Assembly (NCBI GenBank): GCA_964575235.1
Contig: CAZNQG010000025.1
Span: 1 to 35,605, forward strand
Direction: 5' to 3'
Source of the DNA: SM23-62 sp964575235
GTDB taxonomy: Bacteria > Bacteroidota > Bacteroidia > Bacteroidales > SM23-62
DNA: 35,605 bases
Below the pieces are notes generated by a model, which did no database searches, was not told the origin of the DNA, and worked only from the letters and a program-made list of their open reading frames with translations. The first letter of the stretch is position 1; every line of letters begins with the position of its first letter. Below, piece after piece: positions 23,622-31,297 of this stretch. A program made the position numbers and the translations under genes.

Positions 23622-24764
23622 TCAGTCCCTCAGCAGGTCCCTCGAAACAACGATCCGCTGGATCTCCGAGGTGCCTTCGTAGATCTCGGTCAGCTTGGCA
23701 TCCCGCATCATCCTTTCGACATGGTACTCCTTCACGTAGCCGTAGCCGCCAAAGATTTGGACCGCCTGGGTGGTGACCCACATGGCCGTTTCGGAGGCCA
23801 CGACCTTTGCCATGGCGCTGTAGGTTCCGTATGGCTTGCCCTGGTCTTTCAGCCACGCGGTCTTCAGGCAGAGATTGCGCGCGAGCTCGATGCGTGTGGC
23901 CATATCGGCCAGCATGAACCCGATGGCCTGGTGGTTCGCAATTTCGGTCCCGAATGCCTTCCGCTCCTTCGCATACTTGAGCGAAAGTTCGAAGGCCCCG
24001 GAGGCAATGCCCAGTGCCTGGGCTGCGATACCGAGCCGGCCTCCCTCCAGGGTTTTCATGGCAAACTTAAAGCCGAAACCCTCCTCTCCGATGCGGTTCT
24101 GGAGGGGGACCTTCACGTCGGTGAACATCACCGATACGGTATCTGCGCTTCGCATTCCCATCTTGTTCTCATGGGAACCGACGGATATCCCGGGGGTATC
24201 CCTTTCGATGATCAGGGCGTTGATCCCCCGGTGCCCCTTCTGCTTGTCGGTCTGGGCCATGGCCAGGTAAACGGATCCCATGCTTCCGTTGGTAATCCAG
24301 TTCTTGGTGCCGTTGACCAGGTAATGATCCCCTTTCAATTCTGCGGTGGTCCTCTGCTGGGTTGCATCCGATCCCGCCTCGGGTTCGGACAGAAGGAATG
24401 CCCCTGTAATTTCCCCGCGGGCGAGGGGTTTAAGGTATTTTTCCTTTTGCTCGTCGGTGCCGAATTCCTCGATTCCCCAGCAGACCAGCGAGTTGTTTAC
24501 GGAAATAAGCACTCCCACCGAAGCATCCACCTTGGAGATCTCTTCCATGGCCAGTATATAGGAGACGGTGTCCATGCCTCCGCCGTCGTATTTCGGGTCG
24601 ACCATCATCCCCAGGAAGCCCAGGTCGGCCAGGTTCCGCATGTGTTTTTCGGGGTAGATGCATTTTTCGTCCCGTTCCAGGACATCCTGGTTGAGTTCGC
24701 GGGTGGCATAATCGTGTGCCGACTGCCGGATCATAAGTTGTTCTTCGGTAAATTCGAAATCCAT
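23622..24764 (-). CDS. Acyl-CoA dehydrogenase, short-chain type
   Basis: FAD enzyme that forms the alpha-beta double bond of an acyl-CoA. It has 380 residues, the usual short-chain length. FAD/substrate blocks are visible: LLSEPEAGSDA (124-134), WITNGSMG, KMGMRSADT, RKAFG (268-272) and QIFGGYGY (336-343). The catalytic base is E363 in IYEGTSEIQR, as in short/medium-chain and butyryl-CoA dehydrogenases; isovaleryl-type enzymes place it elsewhere. It sits between the thiolase (30 bases upstream) and icmF (13 bases downstream). Butyryl-CoA is the likely substrate from context. No etfAB genes are in the window. Confidence 0.92.
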   Translation of the reverse strand: MDFEFTEEQLMIRQSAHDYATRELNQDVLERDEKCIYPEKHMRNLADLGFLGMMVDPKYDGGGMDTVSYILAMEEISKVDASVGVLISVNNSLVCWGIEEFGTDEQKEKYLKPLARGEITGAFLLSEPEAGSDATQQRTTAELKGDHYLVNGTKNWITNGSMGSVYLAMAQTDKQKGHRGINALIIERDTPGISVGSHENKMGMRSADTVSVMFTDVKVPLQNRIGEEGFGFKFAMKTLEGGRLGIAAQALGIASGAFELSLKYAKERKAFGTEIANHQAIGFMLADMATRIELARNLCLKTAWLKDQGKPYGTYSAMAKVVASETAMWVTTQAVQIFGGYGYVKEYHVERMMRDAKLTEIYEGTSEIQRIVVSRDLLRD

Positions 24765-24794
24765 GTTATTTGATTTTGGTAATGTGTAGGTTAT

Positions 24795-26030
24795 TCAGGC
24801 TCCTCGCACATAGACCAGGGACACCGCTGTTTTGTCGTCCCCGCCCATGTTCATGCTCAGACCGTAAGACCGGTCTTCGGGAATGGGAATCTGTGCCTCA
24901 CCGGCCTTGCCGGTCAGTTGCTCCCATAGGGTTACGGCCATGTGGACGCCGGTGGCCCCCGTCGGATGCCCCCATCCGATGAGTCCCCCGGTTGTATTGA
25001 ACGGCACCCTTCCTCCCCGGGCCGAATGCCCGTTCAGGACAAAATCCTTTCCCTTGCCTTTTTCCGCCAGTCCCAGGGCCTCGATGCCAAGCAGTCCCGC
25101 GATGGTAAAGCAGTCGTGGGTTTCCACCGTGGCCAGGTCGTCCTTTGTGATCCCGGCCATTTTCATGGCCCGGGCCGCTGCGCTCTTCAAGGTTGTAAGT
25201 TCAAGCGGGTCTGACGGGGGTTGGGTAAGGTCTTCCACGGCGTGCCCGAAGCCGGCGATCTCGACCGCGTCTCCGGGTTGAATGCCGCATCTCTTTAGTC
25301 CTTCTTCCGACAGGATGGCAACGGCCGAGGCTCCGTCCGAGACCTTGGAGCAGTCCGTCACGTTCAGGCAGGCCGTGAAGGTTTTCGGGTCCGGTTCAGT
25401 CATTCCAAGGGCTTCCAGGTCCTCGGTGCGGTTGCTGTATTCCTGTGCCGTCGGGCAAAGGCGTGCGTTCTCAATGGCATTCCGGTACCAGCGTGCCAGT
25501 GCCGGACGGGTATGGTCCTTGCCCCATGCATCGTAATAGGCCTGGGTACGGTCGGAGAACTGTCCCGGGAAATAATAGGCATGTCCTTCCTTCCGGTCCC
25601 GGAACCATCCGGCAAGCGCCAGGAAATCAGCTCCGTATACGGCCTTTACCGAGTTCTGAACCTCGATTCCAAGGGCCAGGACTACTTCGGCCGTTCCGGC
25701 CAGGATCGAACGGATCCCTGTCAGCAGTGCAAGTCCCCCGCTTGCACAGGCACCTTCCACCCTCATGGCCGGTTTATACCGGAGGTCCGGGTCCGCCATG
25801 GGGAAGAACGCATTCAGGTGGGCCTGGCGGACGAATCGCTCGGCAATGAAATTCCCCACCACGGATTCGTCCACATTTTTACCGCCGCCGACCTGTGCCA
25901 GGGTTCCCCGGGCTGCTTTCCTGAAGTAGTCTTCCAGCCCGGGCCTGGGTTTTTTCGGGTTGAATTCCTTCCTTCCCGTCCCCAGGGATACGGTGTTGTA
26001 ACCGGCAGCCATATATATTTTTCGCCTCAT
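24795..26030 (-). CDS. Thiolase of the SCP2/SCP-x type
   Basis: Predicted to cleave a 3-oxoacyl-CoA, here probably acetoacetyl-CoA, to acetyl-CoA. It has 411 residues. The nucleophile is C95 in VEGACASGG, and the second active-site segment is H305-D306-C307-F308. The loop GWGHPTGATG carries H355. Classical degradative thiolases carry their second Cys in a C-terminal CxG motif, which is absent here (MNMGGDDK instead). The HDCF Cys takes that role in the SCP2 thiolase group. Spacing is 12 bases after the 3-hydroxyacyl-CoA dehydrogenase. Chain-length preference cannot be read from the sequence. A non-degradative acetyltransferase is the main alternative. Confidence 0.85.
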   Translation of the reverse strand: MRRKIYMAAGYNTVSLGTGRKEFNPKKPRPGLEDYFRKAARGTLAQVGGGKNVDESVVGNFIAERFVRQAHLNAFFPMADPDLRYKPAMRVEGACASGGLALLTGIRSILAGTAEVVLALGIEVQNSVKAVYGADFLALAGWFRDRKEGHAYYFPGQFSDRTQAYYDAWGKDHTRPALARWYRNAIENARLCPTAQEYSNRTEDLEALGMTEPDPKTFTACLNVTDCSKVSDGASAVAILSEEGLKRCGIQPGDAVEIAGFGHAVEDLTQPPSDPLELTTLKSAAARAMKMAGITKDDLATVETHDCFTIAGLLGIEALGLAEKGKGKDFVLNGHSARGGRVPFNTTGGLIGWGHPTGATGVHMAVTLWEQLTGKAGEAQIPIPEDRSYGLSMNMGGDDKTAVSLVYVRGA

Positions 26031-26042
26031 GGTCTTGGATGG

Positions 26043-27377
26043 TTAATCGTTAAAGTACTTGTTGACGGGACCGTATGCGTGGAAAAACCCGGTTAGCAGC
26101 ACCGTATTGACGTCGTCTGTCGAAGCGGCCACCTTCAGTGCGACCAGCTTCTCGGCGATGGCGCGTGAATTCCTGCCGTAAGCCATGGCCAGCTTCGCAC
26201 CAAGCGTTCCGGAACCGGTGAGGTTGTTGAAATATGCATCCAGCTTCATGTTCTTCCCCGCGTCCCGGACCAGGTCCTTCCAGGGTACGTATCCCCCCGG
26301 CAGGCCGCCCAGGGCAGCCCCGGCCTTTGCCTCCATGGCTTCCGCCGGGAGGTATTTCTTTGCCGCGGGATCCCACGCCCCGGTAATTTTCCCTTTCTCG
26401 TATGAAAAGAAGCCGTTCTTCTGCGAACCATCCGGGTTCTGTCCCCCGCGCACCCCCTGTTCCAGCAGGCGGTCGATCAGTCCGCAGCGAATGTCCTCAT
26501 CCTTCATGTAAGGATTCATCACCTTCATGATGTACTGGCAAACATCCAGTCCCACGTAATCGGTAAGCTGGAAGATCCCCATGGGCCGGATCAGGAAATC
26601 CCGGCTCACCCGGTTGATCATCCAGACGGCACCGGGCAGGGTGTACTGCTTTTCAAGCCGTTCCACTTCGGAGGCTCCGTAAAGGATATCCCGCATGAAG
26701 TGCCCGTTGCCTATGAATCCGGCAACATCGTTGGAGGGAACCACGGTTTTCCGCAGGGCAGCGGCATATTCCAGGGCAAAGGCTTTCAATCCGGGAAGGG
26801 TGCTCCCGGCGGTAATGAGTTCGACGAGTTTTTGTACCGCAGGGGGATTGTAAAAGTGGAAACCGATGATGCGTCCCCCGAGTCCCGCTTCCTCTTCCAG
26901 CCTGCCTATCGGAATGGAGCTGGTATTGGTCAGGTACCAGGCATCGGACCCTTCCGGGCCTTCGATTCCACGATAGAGCCGGATTTTCAGTTCCGGGTCC
27001 TCGCTTACGGCTTCGAACACCAGGCTGGAGTCCCTCGCCATTTCCAGGGATGTTCCCGTTCTCACCTGCAGCATCACATCCATGATGTACCGCTCGATGA
27101 TCTCCGCATTCTCGATGAGGTCCGTTTCGTCCCTGTAGACCTCCCTCAGGCGGACGATCTGTTTTTCTGCTGCCCTGCGGAGCTGGGACCGAAGGTAGCC
27201 CATGACTCCTCGCAGGCTTTCTTCCGATATATCGATCGCATTCAGATGGAAGGATGCCCCGGGATTTTCCTGTGAAAGCCGGAACATTTCCATGGCGGTA
27301 AGCAGGAGGATGCCGCTGCCCATTTTCCCCCCCGCTCCAAGTACACATACCTTTCTGAATCTGTCCTTATATTCCAT
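26043..27377 (-). CDS. 3-hydroxyacyl-CoA dehydrogenase, long form
   Basis: NAD+-dependent oxidation of (S)-3-hydroxyacyl-CoA to the 3-oxo compound. It has 444 residues. The N-terminal Rossmann loop is GAGGKMG (14-20), a variant of GxGxxG. The catalytic set is S153/S154 (NTSS), H174 and N177 (FHFYNPP), and E187. The C-terminal helical domain continues to the end and is over 100 residues longer than in 3-hydroxybutyryl-CoA dehydrogenases (about 280-310), containing PMGIFQLTDYVGLDVC and a C-terminal region about 310-444. It begins 3 bases after the enoyl-CoA hydratase stop and precedes the thiolase by 12, so it belongs to the same transcript. Substrate from context: 3-hydroxybutyryl-CoA. Confidence 0.9.
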   Translation of the reverse strand: MEYKDRFRKVCVLGAGGKMGSGILLLTAMEMFRLSQENPGASFHLNAIDISEESLRGVMGYLRSQLRRAAEKQIVRLREVYRDETDLIENAEIIERYIMDVMLQVRTGTSLEMARDSSLVFEAVSEDPELKIRLYRGIEGPEGSDAWYLTNTSSIPIGRLEEEAGLGGRIIGFHFYNPPAVQKLVELITAGSTLPGLKAFALEYAAALRKTVVPSNDVAGFIGNGHFMRDILYGASEVERLEKQYTLPGAVWMINRVSRDFLIRPMGIFQLTDYVGLDVCQYIMKVMNPYMKDEDIRCGLIDRLLEQGVRGGQNPDGSQKNGFFSYEKGKITGAWDPAAKKYLPAEAMEAKAGAALGGLPGGYVPWKDLVRDAGKNMKLDAYFNNLTGSGTLGAKLAMAYGRNSRAIAEKLVALKVAASTDDVNTVLLTGFFHAYGPVNKYFND

Positions 27378-27380
27378 GGG

Positions 27381-28160
27381 TCAATCGGTTTTGGGTGCAT
27401 TCCAGTCGGGTTTCCGCTTCTCCAGAAATGCCTTCATTCCCTCTTTTCCCTGTCCGCCGAACATCTGCATGAAATGCCCGGATTCAAGTTCAAGTCCCTT
27501 GTCATAGCCCAGCTTCACGGAGGCCCGACTCACCGACTTAACGGTTTTGAGGGATTCCGGTCCGACGTTGCAGATTGCATCCGCCAGTTCCCTGGCACGG
27601 TCAAGCAAGGCTTCGGGTTCGGTAATCTCCTGGACCAGGCCCATCCGCAGGGCGGTTTGGGCATCGATGGTTTCGGCTGTGATAAGCAGGTAAAGAGCAT
27701 TTCCCAGTCCGATGTGTTTTGCCAGTTTGTGGGTGCCCCCGTAACCCGGTATGAGTCCCAGCTTTACCTCGGGGTGCCCGAATTTCGCCAGGTTGCTGGC
27801 GATGCGGATGTCGCAGGCCATGCATAACTCGCATCCCCCGCCGAGCGCATACCCGTTCACCGCAGCAATGACAGGATAGGCGTACTCTTCCAGTTTCCGG
27901 AAGGTTTCCTGTCCACCGCGAGAAAGCTTCAGCGCCTCTTCGGGTGACATATCGGCCATTTCCGAAATGTCGGCTCCGGCGGCAAATCCCTTGCCGCTCC
28001 CGGTCAGGATAAGCACTACCGGGTCCCTGGCCAGTTCATCCAGGAGATGGTTCAGGTCCGAAAAAAACTGCTTGTTCAGTGCATTCAGGACCTCGGGCCG
28101 GTTAAGCATAAGAATCCCGGTCCCATTTTGCCTTTCAAAATGAAAAGTTTTAAAGTCCAT
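27381..28160 (-). CDS. Enoyl-CoA hydratase (crotonase)
   Basis: Adds water to trans-2-enoyl-CoA. From ATG 28160 it has 259 residues, the normal length. The oxyanion-hole region GFAAGADISEM (58-68) and both catalytic acids of crotonase are present: E111 in GGGCEL and E131 in GHPEVKLGLIPG. This makes a true hydratase likely rather than an isomerase or decarboxylase. A TTG start 17 codons earlier would add residues without family similarity and is not preferred. It is the first gene of the five-gene operon ending in icmF. I found no clean -7 element and no cobalamin-riboswitch B12 box in the 158 bases upstream. Confidence 0.92.
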   Translation of the reverse strand: MDFKTFHFERQNGTGILMLNRPEVLNALNKQFFSDLNHLLDELARDPVVLILTGSGKGFAAGADISEMADMSPEEALKLSRGGQETFRKLEEYAYPVIAAVNGYALGGGCELCMACDIRIASNLAKFGHPEVKLGLIPGYGGTHKLAKHIGLGNALYLLITAETIDAQTALRMGLVQEITEPEALLDRARELADAICNVGPESLKTVKSVSRASVKLGYDKGLELESGHFMQMFGGQGKEGMKAFLEKRKPDWNAPKTD

Positions 28161-28175
28161 ATGATTGAATTCTGC

Positions 28176-28194
28176 AGCGGGAAATCCTCCCGCT
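28176..28194 (-). promoter_or_regulatory. Leader hairpin upstream of the enoyl-CoA hydratase gene
   Basis: AGCGGGA and TCCCGCT form a perfect 7-base stem with a 5-base loop, 15 bases before the start codon. On the transcript, GGGAGG spans the upper 5' arm and loop. It is too far from the ATG (about 25 bases) to serve as a normal ribosome site. It could modulate translation of the first gene or simply protect the 5' end. Confidence 0.35.
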
Positions 28195-28318
28195 ACGGGT
28201 CTTGTATTCAATTCGGGCCAATCGGTCTAAGGTGATAAATTACGGAAAAGAGTCTCACGAGTCAAATGCCGTACAACACTTTTAGGGAAGGAAGAAGCTG
28301 ACGGGGAACCTGAAATAT

Positions 28319-30796
28319 TTATTCCGCCTCGGGATTGCCTTCCTGGTTACGGGCAATTTCATCCTGGGCCCGGATCCGGTCCACGATCTTCTGGTCGACC
28401 GACCGGATATGAAGGTCATGCTGCGGAAAGGGTATCTGGATGCCGGCTTCCGCGAGGGCTTTGTTTACCAGGACCGCAACATGGCTTTGGATTTTAAACC
28501 TGTGATCCGCATCGGCTATCCAGAACAGGAGCCTGAAATTCAGTGAGCTGTCCCCGAATCCCACAAAAAGCGCAAGCGGTTCCGGTTCATTCAGCACCTG
28601 GTCGAAAGACTTGCAGGTTTCCAGAAGCAGGTCGATCACCCGCTGGGGATCCGTTCCGTATGCCACGCCTACCAGCACCTCCCCCCGCCTTCTCAGGTCG
28701 GTGCGGGTCCAGTTGATCAGCTCGTTGGAGATCAGATTGCCGTTGGGAACGATCACCTCCGATCCGTCGTAGGTCCGAACCACGCTGGAACGCAGGCCTA
28801 TTTCCTTGACGATGCCGAGAACGGCTCCGACTTCAATGATGTCCCCCTCCTTTATGGGCCTTTCGAAGGCCAGGATGATCCCGGACACCAGGTTGTTGAA
28901 GATGTTCTGGAGGCCAAAACCGATACCCACGCCGAGGGCACCCAGCAGGATGGCGAGTTTATCCATCTGTACCCCGGCTGCTGCAATGGCCAGCATAAAG
29001 CCGACGGTGATGATGGTGATCCTGAGCAGCAGGGATACGGCCCCGGGTGCACCCTTGCGCATGCGGTCGCGCAGGGCTTCTTCCGTCTCGAAGAAAGTCC
29101 GGACCGTACGGCTGATAAAAAGCGTCAACCAGAGGATCAGGAAGAACAGGGTCAGGTCCCACAGCGAAAATGCCATGCTGCCCACCTTAATGTCGTAGGT
29201 AAAAACCGATTTTACCCCGCTGGATACCGGTTCCCATACATCGAAGATCTTTAAAATGAAATTGATCAGGAAGTAGACGGCAACCAGGTTTACAAGTCCC
29301 TTGAGCCGTTTATAGATCAGGTCCCGGTACTGGCTCAGTATGCTTGATTTCTTGAGATAGGTGCTGTGGACTACGGTGGTAATGATACTGTGAAGGATGA
29401 CCACGAAAGCGTACAGGAATAGGGTGATGACAGCGGATTCAATAACGGAATAGGCCAGGAACTCGGACAGGGTGATTGCTCCGGCAATGTTTGCAAAAAA
29501 GGCAATGCACAGCAGGGCAAAGGCGACAAAGCTGATGATGATCAGAGCCCTGCCAAACCGGCTTCGGGTAATAACTTCACGCTGGGATTTTCTTCCGAAT
29601 ATCAGGCCCAGTATGAGCATGCTGAACAGGATGATTGCCATGAGCCAAAGCCTGCTCATCAGGGTTTCCAAGTACCCGATGCGGTTTATTTCCACCAGAA
29701 TGATGGCTGCCAGCGGGAGGTACATATACTTGCGGGCATCTCCCAGGATCACGGCCCTGAGGATGACGATCATGGGCGGGAAAAGCAGGAGGGATACAAT
29801 CAGTATGATGATATCCGGCAGGTGGGAACCATAAAGGATAAAGCAAAGAATAACCGAGATCATCCAGCCGGATGCCAGGGGGCGCCTGGTGATGTTCCGT
29901 ACCGACTGTATTTCCGGGGTGTCTTTCTCGGGTAAGGTATGCCTGAGATTCCGGAAGATGACGAACACCATGAATATGATGATCAGGGTCAGTATCAAGT
30001 GCACCCAGAGCCTGGATTTGTACTGTGTATAAAAATCACTCAGCCCGAGGAGAGAATCCTCGACCACGGAGCGCTGTTCGTGCAGGACGATGGTGGTGTC
30101 CTTCTTACCCTGGAATTCCTTCCAGATGGGGGGACTGGTAATGCTGAGCAGGTTCCGGGTGACTTCCTGCTTTGCCGCCAGGACATCCTCGATCACCTGG
30201 TTGGCAAAGATCAGTCCGGAGGAGACCTCCACCAGTATCTCTTGAATGTACCTGGAATCCATTCCAAACAGGGATTGTGTTTCACGGATGTCCCGGAGGG
30301 TTGCCTCAATCTGTTCAACCACGAGTTCGGCAGCCGATTCCTTGTCAAAGGTCTCGGAAGTGAGTTCCCAGACCGAGCGGAGCTGGGCGATTTCCGAACG
30401 CTGCTTTTCTTTTTCCTGTAGGAGTTTGTTCAGTTCTTGCTGCTCGTCATCAAGCAGGCTTTTCAAAACGGACCATTCCGATTCAAGGTTCTCCAGGCTT
30501 CGCAGGTTGAGTTGTCCCGTTTTATGAATGCGAGGGTCCTCGCGCAGCAGAGCCAGACGGAACAGCAGGGTGTCGGTCCGGGATGTAAGGCTGCGTTTCT
30601 GGGGTTCGGTCAGCAGATGGGTCCTTTGCTCCCGCAGGTAGGTATTGACATGGGTGGCCCGTATGATGATCTCCGTTACCGGGATTGCCCGTATGGTCAC
30701 TTCGGCCGTATCCGCCGAGACCGGTTCCTGGGCCCGGGCATCCGGGTGGAACAGGTTCATCAGGACCGGGACCAGGAAAATCAGCAGCCGTTTCAT
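28319..30796 (-). CDS. Large MscS-family mechanosensitive channel
   Basis: Inner-membrane channel that opens under tension to release solutes on osmotic downshock. It has 825 residues. The signal peptide is 1-22 (cut near RAQ). A periplasmic helical, coiled-coil-rich region spans about 50-255 with many Glu/Gln/Lys. About ten transmembrane helices span about 265-640. The MscS pore helix and core follow (LLGALGVGIGFGLQNIFNNLVSG at 617-639, FERPIKEGD, then VPNGNLISN at 683-691) and a cytoplasmic alpha/beta domain to about 800. This is the MscK/MscM-like layout rather than small MscS. ATG 30796 is chosen because it begins a clear signal peptide; the frame is open 13 codons further. Downstream (158 bases) is the IcmF operon, with no functional link evident. 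Confidence 0.9.
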   Translation of the reverse strand: MKRLLIFLVPVLMNLFHPDARAQEPVSADTAEVTIRAIPVTEIIIRATHVNTYLREQRTHLLTEPQKRSLTSRTDTLLFRLALLREDPRIHKTGQLNLRSLENLESEWSVLKSLLDDEQQELNKLLQEKEKQRSEIAQLRSVWELTSETFDKESAAELVVEQIEATLRDIRETQSLFGMDSRYIQEILVEVSSGLIFANQVIEDVLAAKQEVTRNLLSITSPPIWKEFQGKKDTTIVLHEQRSVVEDSLLGLSDFYTQYKSRLWVHLILTLIIIFMVFVIFRNLRHTLPEKDTPEIQSVRNITRRPLASGWMISVILCFILYGSHLPDIIILIVSLLLFPPMIVILRAVILGDARKYMYLPLAAIILVEINRIGYLETLMSRLWLMAIILFSMLILGLIFGRKSQREVITRSRFGRALIIISFVAFALLCIAFFANIAGAITLSEFLAYSVIESAVITLFLYAFVVILHSIITTVVHSTYLKKSSILSQYRDLIYKRLKGLVNLVAVYFLINFILKIFDVWEPVSSGVKSVFTYDIKVGSMAFSLWDLTLFFLILWLTLFISRTVRTFFETEEALRDRMRKGAPGAVSLLLRITIITVGFMLAIAAAGVQMDKLAILLGALGVGIGFGLQNIFNNLVSGIILAFERPIKEGDIIEVGAVLGIVKEIGLRSSVVRTYDGSEVIVPNGNLISNELINWTRTDLRRRGEVLVGVAYGTDPQRVIDLLLETCKSFDQVLNEPEPLALFVGFGDSSLNFRLLFWIADADHRFKIQSHVAVLVNKALAEAGIQIPFPQHDLHIRSVDQKIVDRIRAQDEIARNQEGNPEAE

Positions 30797-30890
30797 TTTA
30801 GATTTGGAATAAACATCATGTAACCCGGGACTCACGGCCGGGATTCAGAAAATGAAAATATGAAATTTAAGGGAGATACGAAAACCTCAG

Positions 30891-31205
30891 CTAATCCGAC
30901 TCTTCCTCTTCTTCTTCCTGGATCAGGTATTTTTCCTCGTCCAGATCCTCCAGGTCTTCCCCTTCCGGGAGTGCATCGAGGTTTTCTTCGGTTTCCTCTT
31001 CTTCATCGCTCAGGTGCAATGTGGAGGGCATCTTGATCAGATAGCTGATCTCATCGGTCTCGTAAGGTAGGGCTGATATAAGCTGCTTGTCCTTGTTGAA
31101 AAATGTAATGATGTTGTGTACAAAGCCCTGTGGGTATTTTTCTTTAAGTGCCTCCCGGATCTCTTCCGGAAGGTTCTTATAATCCTTGATGACTTTTTTC
31201 TTCAT
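30891..31205 (-). CDS. Small acidic hypothetical protein
   Basis: Not assigned to a named family. It has 104 residues, in two parts: a basic, folded-looking N-terminal half (MKKKVIKDYKNLPEEIREAL, then YPQGFVHNIITFFNKDKQ) and an extremely Asp/Glu-rich tail from about residue 66, with several EEE runs up to the end. There is no signal peptide and no membrane segment. The frame ends cleanly, has its own promoter-like sequence upstream, and lies 94 bases before the channel gene on the same strand. The charge pattern suggests binding to a basic partner or divalent metal. That is only a guess. Confidence 0.75.
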   Translation of the reverse strand: MKKKVIKDYKNLPEEIREALKEKYPQGFVHNIITFFNKDKQLISALPYETDEISYLIKMPSTLHLSDEEEETEENLDALPEGEDLEDLDEEKYLIQEEEEEESD

Positions 31206-31227
31206 CGAGCAGACTCAGATCATGATT

Positions 31228-31257
31228 CAATAATAAGAAATATTTCCAAAGTGTCAA
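31228..31257 (-). promoter_or_regulatory. Candidate promoter of the small acidic protein gene
   Basis: On the minus strand TTG (31257-31255), a 19-base spacer and TATTATTG (31235-31228; one mismatch to TAnnTTTG) fit the phylum's promoter pattern. The start codon follows 22 bases on. Confidence 0.5.
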
Positions 31258-31282
31258 CCCCGTTTATGTATAAAATCCTTCT

Positions 31283-31290
31283 TAAATTTG
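31283..31290 (+). promoter_or_regulatory. -7 promoter element of the AraC-type regulator gene
   Basis: A perfect TAAATTTG ends seven bases before the ATG at 31298. Transcription would start at or within a base or two of the start codon, so the mRNA would be leaderless or nearly so. No TTG is seen at the expected upstream spacing. Confidence 0.55.
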
Positions 31291-31297
31291 TTAAAAT

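Noticed and set aside
23409..24773. 454-residue plus-strand frame opposite the acyl-CoA dehydrogenase
   Set aside because: Shadow; the minus strand carries all acyl-CoA dehydrogenase motifs including the catalytic Glu.
28161..28318. Cobalamin riboswitch before the B12-dependent operon
   Set aside because: The 158-base upstream gap has no B12-box-like GCCACTG and is too short for a full cobalamin riboswitch.
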